Source: Haematobia irritans (lineage: Eukaryota > Arthropoda > Insecta > Diptera > Muscidae). Taken from it: a stretch of DNA of 64,000 nt. Below, in pieces: positions 53,706-64,000 of this stretch; positions within the stretch are counted from its first letter, which is position 1, and each line of letters begins with the position of its first letter. Position numbers and translations under genes: made by a program. The notes below the pieces were generated by a model. It saw only the letters and a program-made list of their open reading frames with translations. It was not told the DNA's origin and did no database searches. The stretch lies in NCBI RefSeq assembly GCF_050003625.1, contig NC_134401.1, positions 70,040,537-70,104,536 of the forward strand, read 5' to 3'.

Positions 53706-53935
53706 TTTACCTGTGAAAACTAAAATATCCTGTAAAAAAACTTACCTTTTGAACTCATAACCTTGGAAAAATCAAATTATTTAAACCTAAAACTTACCTT
53801 TTAATTCGTAACCTATACTTACCATTAAAATTATAATTATACATATCTAAAACTTACCTAATGTTTACAACTTAATACATATCTATTGGGAACCATATAC
53901 TTACCTTTGATAAACAAAATAGCACAATACTTACC
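53706..53935 (-). repeat. Cluster of ACTTACC (GGTAAGT) words
   Basis: The word ACTTACC occurs six times in 196 bp (53740, 53792, 53817, 53852, 53899, 53929), plus a TTTACCTG at 53706. On the minus strand each is GGTAAGT, the optimal 5' splice-site core. Spacing is irregular (25-52 bp) and the flanks are only loosely similar, so this is a degenerate repeat rather than a clean tandem array. Confidence 0.6.
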
Positions 53936-53961
53936 CAGTGAACTAAATCAATAAAACCGTG

Positions 53962-54827
53962 TGTTCAAAGTTTCTTTGAACCGGTTTTGAAACACTGTGC
54001 GTAGCGGCACAAATAATTTTTAATCGTTGGGTCCTTTTGCTTTTCTATTTGCTTACCTGGAAAGTTTGACCTTTGATCGATGCTTGTAGTTTTGTCGCTA
54101 AGCTTTGTTTATGCTGCTAAGCATCACTCAAGAGGGCAACGAACCAGTCTTGAACCGACCATCAATCAACTCGCGTGCGTGCTACCGATCTCCCCCCCCC
54201 GCGATAAGTTACGAGTGCAGTATATTAGTATTGAAAAAATAAAACAAACTTTGAAACATATAAACATTGAAGTGAACATTTAAAAATAAAGAACATTTAC
54301 AGGTAAACTACGAGTGAAGACAATTAATACACAGTGACACATAAAGACACATCAACATATTAACCCATTCCCCAATCATAAACCCAAAAAGAAAAGTGCC
54401 GGCCACTAACAAAAATCATCAGAACAAAATCACAACACAAAATACATACATTTGCCTTAATACTATATTGCACAAAAATTCCATGTAAATTACACATAAC
54501 ATTTTCACTTATAACTATATTGCACAATTCCATTGCACATTGTGAGTAACGTAAAAAGTAACCCTTATTTACACCATTTCCAAGATTTGAATTTAAATTG
54601 AATTTTATTTTGTAAATATTGCTAAACTAAAAGATAAAACTTAAAACCTAATTTAAAACTTACATCTAGTAATAAATAATGAATTAAAATTAAAATTACA
54701 CCCTAAAATAATTGTAAATAAATATTCCTGAATTTTCATATTAAAAACTAAAATTTCTTCAAGAGTTATAATTTCGAAAGGCAAATTAGATTCACTTTCC
54801 AGCTTTTCATTAGTTCATACCCGAACA
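53962..54827 (+). repeat. 5' LTR of BEL element 2 (866 bp)
   Basis: It begins with a perfect hairpin TGTTCAAAGTTTCTTTGAAC and shares blocks with the 3' LTR (TTTGACCTTTGATCGATGCT, AAAGTGCCGGCCAC, TATTTCGAAAGGCAAA) separated by many indels. It has a 50-bp block near 53984-54036 that is absent from the 3' LTR. A C run follows at 54192-54200. Confidence 0.75.
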
Positions 54828-57168
54828 TTTTGGTCCATTGCGAACCGGATTTGTGTTTTTTAAATAATTAAAAACAAAACAAAAAAAATTTTGAAAGTCT
54901 ACAATTTTTTTCTCGGTGTAATGTGATTTTTCCAAGTGTATAAAAACTAAGTGACCCAATAATTAGTTTGTTTAAAAAAGAAAAAAAAAACTTAATAAAC
55001 ATTAACTTATATTAAAAAATAAAATATTCTAAATAACCCAGTGTAATATCAGTGTCAAATAATATCAATGCAAAAAAACCCTTTACAAAAGACAATATTG
55101 AAAAACATTCAAAGTGCCTGTGCCCTTGCAACAAACGAAAACCAACAGTACCAAAAGAAGAAATAGAAAAATCAAAACAACAACAACAGTAGTATACCAG
55201 CCAGCCAGTGATCCATCGATCGAACAACAAGCAGTGAACAACGACAAATATTCATATGCATATACAAGCACACACACAAGCAAAGGGTAACCAAAGTGGC
55301 ACTACAGTAAGTAAAATAAAGGGTTGTTGCATTGGTATGATTGAAAAACTTTAAATTGTGGAAAATAAAAAGTGGACGTTGGACAATTATTTTTTGATTT
55401 TTTTTGGAAAAAATTAGTGAATTTTGGAAAAAATTAGCGTTTTTTTTGGAAAAATTGAAAATTTGTGACCCATTGTTTGCGTGTGTTTTTTAATAATTTT
55501 TCAATCAATTTGGCAATAAAAAAGCTTGTTTTCACGTGAAAAGTATAAACAGTTTAAAAAAAAATTTTTGGAAAATTAAAAAATTAATTGTTTTTCGTGA
55601 AAAATTTGAAAACTTGTTTAACATGCAAAATTGATTGAAAAATTGCCCGTGAGTGATCCAAAACCCAAATTAACCCATTTGTTTAAAAATTTTACCCAAC
55701 ACAACAATCGGTTCGGTCGTGCAAAAAACAAAAATAAAAACTTTCAAACATTAAAAAATTTGTGAAAAATTTGACAAGAACCGTAACAACGGTTTTTATA
55801 AACTACAAATTGTCCAATAACAAAAAACAGAACAGTTTCCAGTGGAAGGCGACAAAAAACAACAAAACCCGTCACCACAGCGACTCAACATCAAAAATCG
55901 ACGCAAAAAAGGTAACGGATCACACCAATTTTTGGACACACACACACCTATTACAAATCTTCAAAGTGAGCACAGTTTTTTCAAGTTTTTTTGTTTGGAA
56001 CACGATATAAACGACTCGACCGTATGACACAATTTTCTTCATGACACTTACAAAAATATGATAAAAATTTTATCAAAAAATTTACACAAAAAGTTTTTTG
56101 TTTTGTTTTCGGGAATTTAAATTTGTTGAAATTTAATTAAATCAAATCATTTTTGGAATAAAATTTTGACCGGTAAAAATTTACACATAGAGAAATTTTT
56201 ATTAAAATTTTTTGGATATTGAATAATTTTTCGAATTTAAATTCCGTTTTTTGATTTGAAATTAAATTTTTTTTTTGAGAATAAAATCCAAATGAATATT
56301 TGAAATTGTAAAAATATTGATTGGGAAATTTTACGATTTTTTTTTCGAGAAAATAAATTTTATTCGTTTTGGAAAATTGGAATTATTGGCGCTGAAAAAA
56401 ATTGAAATCGACTCATTGAAAAGCTGAAACGAAAATTAATCGACCCAAATTTGTAGTTTTGATTTTTTCAACTTGTATTTATTTTTTGTATTTATAAATC
56501 TTGGTGACCCATATTTGTAGTCTTTGGTTATATCTTTGTAATTTTCAAGACCCAATGACCCATAAAAAGGTAAGGAAAATTACAAATTTCTTCTTTTAAT
56601 AAACATATATAGTTGATTTTTTGGGCACCAAGATAATTTTCTTTCTTTTTTCAGTGATTTTGTTGACACATTTTTTTTTACACTTGATCTGTATTTATTA
56701 TTTTATGCGATTTATCGCTGATTTTAATTGAGCATCGTGCTTTAAAAAAATTGTTTGTTTGATTTCCTGTTTTTTGGGAAATTTTAATTAATTTGTTTGA
56801 CCTTTTGGTTTTGGGAAATTTTAAATTTGTTTAATTCCTTGCCCTTTTGGAAATTTATTGTAAACGTTTTTTGAATATCCAGTCTTGGGGAATTTTTATA
56901 AATTTTTTTTTACGTAACATTGGCCCAATTTCGTCTACTGACCCTAACTCGTTTTTTGTTAGATTTGATTTTTTTGTAATTTTTTCGTGATTTAGAACCC
57001 ACAAATTAATTTCCGACCCCACGAATTTTATCGTTCGCGAAGATATTTACATTTAATATAGTTTCCTGTAGAAAATTCGGATTTCCTTGAGTGAAACTAA
57101 ATTTTTCTTTAGCGAAATTTGATTTATTTTAGTTTTTTGACCGGTGCAAAAAAGTATTAAAGTACATC
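54828..57168 (+). other. Long AT-rich leader of BEL element 2
   Basis: It begins with TTTTGGTCCATTGCGAACCGGA, the primer-site position (compare GGTCCTTCGAGCCGGA in element 1). The remaining 2.3 kb is A/T-rich with no coding frame of interest. The two small overlapping frames at 55762-56027 lie in low-complexity sequence. It may contain the packaging signal. Confidence 0.55.
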
Positions 57169-57489
57169 ATGGATAAAATTTTAAAAGAAAAATTTGTTAA
57201 TTGCTTAAATGATCTAGTTGACGTTGAAAGCGTTTGTTCTGTTAAGGCGGCAACCGAGGATCTTCATGCGTTAGAGGCAGCTCGAGTGGAGTTGAATACG
57301 TTATGGGATCAAGTTAGGCGGGCTTACATAAATTGTCGGGATAGGACTCCAGATGAGGGAGAGACTCCGATGGATAAAGATAAGCTACGCGGCCATTATA
57401 AAAACGGTATGGACATTTATAAACGGGGTTTAAGTATAATTAGCACACAAATCTTAGCGCGTCAGGAACGGGAAAGACAGGAAAATTAG
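57169..57489 (+). pseudogene. BEL element 2 Gag N-terminal segment
   Basis: 106 residues from a well-placed ATG after ACATC. They form a helical, charged start (DKILKEKFVNCLNDLVDVES, then HALEAARVELNTLWDQVRRAY), as in the N-terminus of BEL Gag. It stops at TAG 11 bp before the next frame begins, so either an indel separated the two or a recoding event is used. I favour an indel. Confidence 0.7.
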
Positions 57490-57500
57490 CTAGGGAATCG

Positions 57501-58730
57501 ATGACACAAAACATGGCAGTAGACCCAAATTCGACCCCAAATTTGCGATTGCCACCATGTGACACAGACATTTTTAAGGGCGGATATAGTGAATGGCCAA
57601 CATTCAGAGATTTATTCTCTGCAATCTACATCAATAACCCACGATTGAGTACAATCGAGAAGTTATTCCATTTGATCCAAAAAACTTCGGGAGAAGCGCG
57701 GGAAATCATTACCCTAACTAATGAGGGTTTCGATATAGCTTGGAGAAATTTAGAAAGTAGGTACGAAAATAAACGAATGCAAGTTAACGAACAGCTTAGG
57801 ATTCTTTTTAATTTGCCCTCGGTTTCAGTTGAAAACGCTTCAACAATACAAAAATTACAGCGCACAATTAGTACTTGTACACAAACTTTGGAAACTTTAC
57901 AAGTAGACACGGGAGAATGGGACCCAATTTTAGTATACCTAGTTTCAACAAAATTGCCTCGCACCTTTTTGGAGGAATTTGAGAATAGTTTAGAGGATTG
58001 TTCGACCCTACCAAGTTGGCACGTATTAGATGAATATTTGTCACATAAATTTAAAACTTTGGAATCGGTGGGAAATATTAAAACTCAAAATTCGAAATAT
58101 AATCAATTTAAATCTGATTTTGATAGAAGGGGGAGTCGCGTAAATATTTTTCACACTAATGTAAATCAGAAAATAAATAATTCTGGTTCAAGACTCAGTA
58201 GTAATACGCAAGCCGATAACAATTCAAGAAATAGTAATCCTAGTCGCAGGCATAATGAGAGCGTTTGTCCAATTTGTCGGACAAACCACATGCTGCGAAA
58301 TTGTCCCAAATTTTTGAAAAAGTCGATTAATGAAAGAATTCAAATAGTAAAACAGTCGAATCGTTGTTATAATTGTTTATTTGAGAATCATGGAGTCCGG
58401 GAATGTAAAAGTCGTTTTAGTTGTAGGGAATGTAATCAAAGACACCATAACTTGTTACATAAGGGTAATGAGGCCCGCGACCCTACAAACACAAGAGACG
58501 GTACATGTGCTGCCGTTCTCAATACACTTGTTCATCATAACCGAGACACAGTACAACCTGGTACAAGTACTGGAGCTCTCAACTTAGTTAATCAGGATCG
58601 AGGTGGAGCACAACCTAGTACAAGTGCTGCCGCTCGTTCCAACCTTGTTCAACAATCAACAAATTTACCCTGTATACAGTCCACATCGAATATTGAAACG
58701 CCTAGAAAACACCTATTTCGGAAAAAATGA
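57501..58730 (+). pseudogene. BEL element 2 Gag (DUF1759) with three zinc knuckles
   Basis: 409 residues. RLPPCDTDIFKGGYSEWPTF and RDLFSAIYINNPRLSTIEKLFHL are the DUF1759 capsid-like hallmark. WEPILVYLVSTKLP-type sequence and ETLESVGNI-type helices follow. Three Cys/His motifs are present: CPICRTNHMLRNC, CYNCLFENHGVREC and CRECNQRHHNLLH. The tail has two imperfect 40-residue repeats (HNRDTVQPGTSTGALNLV, then QDRGGAQPSTSAAARSNLV). It runs into a stop where the protease should start. Confidence 0.85.
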
Positions 58731-59200
58731 AAAACAAATTGCAACTTCCTACAGTGAGGAATTTAGTTTATGTCACAGGCTTGAGTGACACCGTAGCCGA
58801 AACATCGACAAAGGCTTGCGTTTTTCAACTTTGTTGACGTATCGATCCTAGTTTTGAGTTAGAAGTTTGGGCACCCGTGTTGAAGACCCTTCCTTCTAAT
58901 TTACCAACCCACAACCTTAATCGTTCTCAATTTGAAGATTTTAAGCATCTTAGTTTGGCGGATCCTCGATTTTATGAAAGTCGACCCGTTGATATGCTGA
59001 TCGGTTTAGATATAGGACCGCTTATTTATAACGTTGATATTCCAATGAAAACATTTGGATCAATTATAGCGCAAAATACCGTATTTGGATGGATCGTTGG
59101 TGGACCCATTCAACAAAATATAGAAACTTCAAAACAAATTACTCTTTATAATGCATCCTCTTTAGAGAAAATTATAACACGTTTTTGGGAGGTGGAATAG
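58731..59200 (+). pseudogene. BEL element 2 protease, N-terminal half missing
   Basis: Only the second half of the DUF1758 protease-like domain is readable: ESRPVDMLIGLDIGPLIYNV and GSIIAQNTVFGWIVGGPI (58877-59200). The LLDSGSQ-type active-site segment is not found between the Gag frame and this point, so it was deleted. Confidence 0.75.
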
Positions 59201-60123
59201 ACCCCAAAAAGAATTTTGAGGTCAGCAGAAGATATATATTGTGAAATTAATTACAAATCTACGACAAAACGTAATGATACTGGAAGATATATTGTGACCC
59301 TTCCATTTAAAAGTTGTTCAGAAATCGGTGCATCGAGAAATATTGCTCTCGCACAATTTTATCGTATGGAGAAAAAACTTTCCAAGACCCCTGATGTAAA
59401 GGCTCAATACGACGCTGCCATTAGGGAATATCTCGAGTTAGGACAAATGAGAAAAATTGATCCACAAAACATACATAAGACCCCTCATTACCATTTACCA
59501 CACCACGCAGTCATTAAACCAGATAGAGTAACCACCAAACTTAGGGTGGTATTTAATGCTTCGAGTCCCACTTCAAATAAGAATAGCCTAAACGATATTT
59601 TACATACCGGTCCTATTTTACAACAGGACTTAGTTTTACAAATTTTAAATGGCGTTTTTTCAAATATGTTTTCAACGCCGATGTAACGAAAATGTATCGT
59701 CAAATACTGGTAGACCCAAAGCAAACTTCATTTCAAAGAATACTTTTTCGATTATCTGAAAATGACCCAGTTGAGGATTTTGAATCGTTAACCGTAACCT
59801 TTGGCAGAAATTGCGCCCCATTTTTGGCGATCAGAACGCTGCTTCAATTAGCGGAAGACGTTCAAGATTCACACCCTTTGGGTTCAAAAATAATTAGAGA
59901 AAATTTATATGTCGACGATGTATTAGCGGGTGGGCATACTGTTGAAGATGCTATCACCGCTAGAAAACAATTAACATCCGCTTTAGATTCTGCTGGTTTC
60001 GAGTTGAGGAAATGGACCTCTAATGACCCTCGTCTTTTGAATGGCCTAAATCCCGATTTTTTGTTGCCTGTCAATTGGTTGGATCTTTCTGAAGGATCGT
60101 CAACGAAGACCCTAGGCATATAA
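59201..60123 (+). pseudogene. BEL element 2 reverse transcriptase
   Basis: Two frames (59216-59686, 59692-60123). The first has GRYIVTLPFKSCSEIG, then HYHLPHHAVIKPDRVTTKLR and VVFNASSPTSNKNSLND. The second has MYRQILVDPKQTSFQRILFR, then TFGRNCAPFLAIRTLLQLA, the catalytic ENLYVDDVLAGGH, and GFELRKWTSNDPRLL. The YVDD box is intact and the break between the frames is only a few bases. Confidence 0.85.
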
Positions 60124-60141
60124 TTTCACTTTTAAAGCGTT

Positions 60142-61045
60142 TTGTCGACAATCGCAAAATTCTTTGACCCTTGCGGATGGTTAGCCCCAATCATTGTCGT
60201 TGCAAAACTAATAATGCAACAAGTCTGGTTAGAAAAAATTGGGTGGGACGACACTTTGAAACCTGTTACCAATATGAATTGTAAAATCTTTGCGAAAAAT
60301 AATTCGGTGATTGACACAATATCCGTACGAAGATGGATTCATTATTCGCCATCAAGTACCATTGAAATTCATGGTTTTTGTGACGCTTCAGAAAGCGCTT
60401 ATGCTGCGACACTTTACGTTCGAGTCGAAGATGGAGACCGTGTAGAAACTTTTCTGTTAGCAGCCAAGACCCGCGTGGCCCCAATCAAGAAAATTTCTCT
60501 ACCTAGATTAGAGTTATGTGGGGCAGTAATGTTGTCAAAATTAGCTAACACTATAATTCCAAATCTGCAAATTTCTGGATTTTTGACCCATTTCTGGACT
60601 GACTATGATAGTTTTGGCTTGGCTTCAAAAACCGCCGTGTTCTTGGAGCGCGTTTGTAGGAAACAGGGTTTCTGAAATTTTAGAAAATGTAGGTAGTGAA
60701 AATTGGAGTCATGTGGACTCCGAATCTAATCCAGCAGATGTAGCCAGTCGTGGCTGCTCTCCAGATGAATTGAAGACACATCATTTGTGGTGGACTGGCC
60801 CATCGTGGCTAAAATTGCCAAGAGATCATTGGCCTAAACATCAACTTAATTGTGATACAAACCTTGAAGATAAACAAGTGAAAGTTTTTGCGACATCCAC
60901 ATTTGAGGACCCATTGACACGTTTTTCATCTTTGCCACGCGCATATCGTGTTTTATCTTATGTCATGCGTTTTTGGCGTAACACGGGCACAAACCGACTT
61001 CGAATTTCGTCGGAAGAAATTACGGGCTCAGAACTTTGGATATAA
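60142..61045 (+). pseudogene. BEL element 2 RNase H region
   Basis: Two overlapping frames (60142-60675, 60605-61045). KFFDPCGWLAPIIVVAKLIM is the BEL connector, and IHGFCDASESAYAATLYV has the first RNase H Asp. SLPRLELCGAVMLSKLA carries the catalytic Glu. FWTDYDSFGLA is the second Asp region (TD-S; here DYDS). WSHVDSESNPADVASRGCSP closes the domain. Confidence 0.85.
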
Positions 61046-61497
61046 AAACTCGTCTTATAGTCGTTACACAAAAACATTATTTTGCTGAAGAGTATACAGC
61101 GTTGACCGAAAAGAAACGACTCTCACCTAGTAGCCAACTCTTACCTTTTAACCCTTTCATTGACGCGAAAGGTTTGCTTAGATCAAACGGTCGGTTAGTT
61201 CAATCACCTGCTCTTAACTATAATGAACGTCATCCAATTTTAATTCCATATGATTCTCGGTTTGCACTTTTATTTGTCGAATTCGTTCATAAAGTAACAA
61301 TGCACGGCGGAAATCAATTAATGTTTCGCGTAATTTGTTCCGAATTTTGGATATTTCGTTTAAAGCAATTAGTTAAAAAAGTTATCCATAACTGTCGAAC
61401 TTGTGCTCTCCATCAGTATAAGACCCAGACACAAATTTGGCATCTCTTCCTCCAGAGCGCACTATGTTATCTAGACCCTTTCGAAATACAGGGGTAG
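61036..61497 (+). pseudogene. BEL element 2 integrase zinc-binding domain
   Basis: A 153-residue frame. GLLRSNGRLVQSPALNYNER and HPILIPY, then FVEFVHKVTMHGGNQLMFRV and NCRTCALHQY form the H2C2 domain of BEL integrase. It overlaps the start of the next frame at 61437. Confidence 0.8.
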
Positions 61498-62969
61498 ATT
61501 TTGCGGGACCCTTTGGCATAAAAAGTATTACAGCTCGCGCCTGTCTAGTTACCAAAGGATATGTCGGCATATTTGTTTGTTTTGCAACTCGAGCAATACA
61601 CTTAGAAGCTACTAGTGATTTGTCGACCCAATCCTTCATAGCCGTCTTGGACCGTTTTATAGGCAGACGAGGGTGTCCGGAGAAAATATTTTCGGACAAT
61701 GGTAAAAATTTTGTAGGCGCCGCCGAACTTATAAAAAAGGATAGGATCGCATTTATGAAATCAATACAAGACACTACAGTGCAACGACACGTACATCAGA
61801 ACTTAGAATGGAAGTTTATTCCTCCTGGTGCTCCCCACATGGGAGGTTTGTGGGAGGCTGGAGTTAAATCATTCAAGACCCACCTTCGAAAAACTATGCC
61901 AAAAATGAATTTCACCTTTGAAGAATTATCCACTATTTTAGCCCGCATAGAGGCTTGTCTTAATTCAAGACCCATTAATCCTGCTAGCGATGACCCTTCT
62001 AGCTTAGAGCCCTTGACCCCTGGTCATTTTCTAGTGGGTTCACCACTATTAGCCCCTGCAGAACCCGATATTTCTGAGGATGATATAACATTATCAAACA
62101 GGTGGAAACGATTGAAGATTATTTTACAAAACTTTTGTCAAAGGTGGAAATCTGAATATTTGAATGAATTACATCGTAGATACAAATGGAAATACCCTAA
62201 TTGGCAATTTGCGTGTGGACTTTGCCAAGATGACCACCCCATCAGGAATTGTCACCGCTTCCGCCAGCAGACCCCGTTCCAGAGATACGAGACGGTGGAG
62301 CGCCGTAGCTATTGTCGCAACTTCCTGGCACGCAGCCACCTAGCTCCAGACTGTCCAGTCCTCACGGCGTGCAGGGAGTGTAACTTGCGCCACCATACAA
62401 TGCTGCATGGGGCCCCTCAACTGAGTGAAACCTTTGGTCGCTACACGCCCCCTCCAGTGGAATTGACATACCATAGATCCTCTGTTTTCATACCAACGGC
62501 GCAAGTGTACATGGCAGCGGATAACTCCGAGGACTGGGCCAGTGTCAGGGTGTTGCTGTGCCAGGCAGCTACGTCAACAAGAGTTGCGGCCTCAACAATC
62601 TCAAGGATTCGTATCCCAACTACAGAAAGAAATGGACACAGGTTTGCAAATATTCGGTTGCGCTGCCGGACCTATGGCAGCCGACTTGTATATCGACTGA
62701 AAGCCTTAGTGACCCGTGACCTGCCCAGGCGACCCTACTCAGATCCAATAATAGAGGATCCCACCGTCGCTATGGAAGCCCGACCACTTGCCGACATTGA
62801 TCCCAGGGGAAACGAATCGATCGACGTGGAAGTTGGTGCTGGTCCATATGCCTACCTCAGGAGAGATGGAGTGGTGGAAACCGGCTTAGGACGCGTCTTT
62901 GCCCAGCTGACCGATTGGGGATACGTGTTTGTCGGACCAGTGACTAGCTCGTCGCAGGAAACGAGATGA
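61437..62969 (+). CDS. Chimeric frame: BEL integrase core fused to zinc knuckles and protease-like domain
   Basis: 510 residues in one open frame. Residues 1-255 are a BEL integrase core with Asp21 (GVDFAGPF), Asp87 (FSDNGKNF) and Glu140 (PHMGGLWEAGVKS). The sequence stops matching integrase at YKWKYPN and changes to QFACGLCQDDHPIRNC (knuckle C260/C263/H267/C272), then YCRNFLARSHLAPDC (the second Cys replaced by Phe) and ACRECNLRHHTMLH. Residues of about 355-505 resemble the DUF1758 protease fold (RVLLCQAATSTRV... GVGRVFAQLTDWGYVFVGPV-like end) but the catalytic D-S-G is replaced by LLCQAATS, so it should be inactive. GC content and codon use rise sharply at the junction (about 62202). It ends 40 bp before the 3' LTR. 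Confidence 0.8.
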   Translation: MASLPPERTMLSRPFRNTGVDFAGPFGIKSITARACLVTKGYVGIFVCFATRAIHLEATSDLSTQSFIAVLDRFIGRRGCPEKIFSDNGKNFVGAAELIKKDRIAFMKSIQDTTVQRHVHQNLEWKFIPPGAPHMGGLWEAGVKSFKTHLRKTMPKMNFTFEELSTILARIEACLNSRPINPASDDPSSLEPLTPGHFLVGSPLLAPAEPDISEDDITLSNRWKRLKIILQNFCQRWKSEYLNELHRRYKWKYPNWQFACGLCQDDHPIRNCHRFRQQTPFQRYETVERRSYCRNFLARSHLAPDCPVLTACRECNLRHHTMLHGAPQLSETFGRYTPPPVELTYHRSSVFIPTAQVYMAADNSEDWASVRVLLCQAATSTRVAASTISRIRIPTTERNGHRFANIRLRCRTYGSRLVYRLKALVTRDLPRRPYSDPIIEDPTVAMEARPLADIDPRGNESIDVEVGAGPYAYLRRDGVVETGLGRVFAQLTDWGYVFVGPVTSSSQETR

Positions 62970-63008
62970 GGAGGTAAGGTAAACTACGCTCTTTCGCGGG
63001 GGGCAGAA

Positions 63009-63850
63009 TGTTCAAAGTTTCTTTGAACCCGTTTTGCTTTTCTATTTGTTTACCTGGAAAGTTTGACCTTTGATCGATGCTTGTAGTTTTGTCGCTAAGC
63101 TTTGTTTAGGCTGCTAAGCATCACTCAAGAGGGCAACGAACCAGTTTTGAACCGACCGTAAATAAGAAAAGAAGTCCGAACTCGTCTGCCCCCGCGAAAG
63201 TTAACGTGTAGTGATAAAAGTTGTTGAACATTGTTTTAAAATATTATTAAAATATAAACAAAACCAGAGACAATTACAAGTGAACAGATTAAAAGCATAA
63301 TTATTTACAGGTAAAAACAGTGAACAATTAGTGACACAAACAAAAACCCATCGACTCCTCGACCCATCGAAACCCAAACATACAACATAAAAGTGCCGGC
63401 CACATAAATCAAATGTCATCAACCTAGAAAAAAATCACAACACCAACCATTCCTTGAACATATGTATAATAATTGAAATTTAGCCTTAAATCTATATTGC
63501 ACCATAGTTTAATGTACATTGTATATTGAATTTTCACTTAAAACTATATTGCACAATCCCATTGAATATTGCATTTGAATTTCAAACCCACCCTTATTTA
63601 CACCATTTCCCTGAAATTAACTTAAATCTACCTTGAATTGTAAATAATTGTTAAATCTAATTGTAAAGCTTAAATACTATTTGAAACTTAAAAATAATAA
63701 TAAATAATGAATTAAAATTAAAAAAATTACATTCAAAATAATTGTGAATAAACTAGTTTGAATTTGAATTTAAACCCTATTTCCTCTAAGCGTTATTATT
63801 TCGAAAGGCAAACTTTTCCTTTTCAGCTTTCATTAGTTTATTCCCAAACA
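63009..63850 (+). repeat. 3' LTR of BEL element 2 (842 bp)
   Basis: It begins TGTTCAAAGTTTCTTTGAAC right after the purine tract CGGGGGGCAGAA (62998-63008) and ends CCCAAACA. It aligns with the 5' LTR only in blocks, with many substitutions and indels, far more than other LTR pairs in this window. Confidence 0.75.
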
Positions 63851-64000
63851 GTCTTAATTGATTTTGAACAAAAAATCAATTAAAAGATTAACTGAGTACA
63901 TTTTTTAATCAAACGAAAAATAAATCATATAAATTAATTGAATGAATAAAAATAAACATTTGTCATATAGCGATGTCGGCGTATTAAGCCATTTATAACA
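63851..64000. other. AT-rich flank, no gene seen
   Basis: 150 bp of AT-rich sequence beyond the 3' LTR (GTCTTAATTGATTTTGAAC...). Nothing is recognisable. Confidence 0.4.

Larger units (their letters stand above)
53962..63850 (+). mobile_element. BEL/Pao retrotransposon 2 with chimeric 3' coding end
   Basis: Related but clearly different LTRs (53962-54827, 63009-63850) bound a 2.3 kb leader, Gag, truncated protease, RT, RNase H, integrase and a fused zinc-knuckle/protease-like module. The TGTTC start and GAACA/AAACA ends define the LTRs. Flanking pentamers (CCGTG and GTCTT) do not match, so no target duplication is visible. Stops and frameshifts break pol in several places. The unequal LTRs, missing duplication and fused module suggest that it is a recombinant of two related elements. 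Confidence 0.8.

Noticed and set aside
53706..53935. CRISPR-like array of regularly spaced repeats
   Set aside because: Spacing is irregular, the shared word is only 7 bp and the context is clearly eukaryotic.

Overview
The window looks like a transposon-rich intergenic block from a large insect genome, most probably a dipteran of the muscoid or calyptrate type. The evidence is the AT-rich background, the element families present (Mag-like and Osvaldo/Ulysses-like Ty3/gypsy, BEL/Pao, LOA-like and Jockey-like LINEs, a LINE-tailed tRNA SINE, many TA- and TWA-flanked MITEs), short fly-type intron signals, and a primer binding site that matches the 3' end of the insect tRNA-Lys I know from Drosophila. 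I find no complete host gene. The only candidate host coding piece is one exon-like fragment near 35.4 kb. There are no rRNA genes, true tRNA genes or CRISPR arrays.

Layout. 0.39-2.9 kb: a + strand fragment of a LOA-like LINE split by a 1.75 kb TA-flanked MITE that carries its own nested MITE. 4.06-4.38 kb: a SINE with a 13-bp target-site duplication (TSD). 5.19-10.69 kb: a decayed Mag-like LTR retrotransposon (minus strand, 5-bp TSD) containing an internally deleted mariner. 10.8-13.0 kb: foldback and MITE sequence. 14.0-16.0 kb: a Jockey-like LINE remnant. 16.29-28.63 kb: a young-looking 12.3 kb Ty3/gypsy element with two 2,789-bp LTRs, a 4-bp TSD, and intact gag and pol joined by a textbook -1 frameshift signal. 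29.9-33.6 kb: foldback elements with repeated intron-like units, set inside another MITE. 33.7-35.3 kb: three more MITEs and an exon-like fragment. 36.3-52.5 kb: a BEL/Pao element (minus strand, 5-bp TSD) that has received a 4.9 kb LOA-like LINE (15-bp TSD), a 63-bp LINE tail (8-bp TSD) and a 6 kb Ty3/gypsy element whose Gag starts with a SAP-like domain. 52.5-53.6 kb: a second SINE and MITEs. 53.96-63.85 kb: a second BEL/Pao element (+ strand) whose last reading frame fuses a truncated integrase to a GC-richer module of zinc knuckles and a protease-like fold lacking its catalytic Asp.

How the parts relate. The LINE and the SINE share a 3' tail of about 60-70 bp that ends in CCTAA-type repeats, which suggests that the LINE machinery mobilises the SINE. 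The nesting order gives a relative chronology: the BEL element at 36-52 kb is older than the LINE, the LINE tail and the gypsy element inside it. The 12.3 kb element, with equal-length LTRs that looked identical wherever compared, is probably the most recent arrival.
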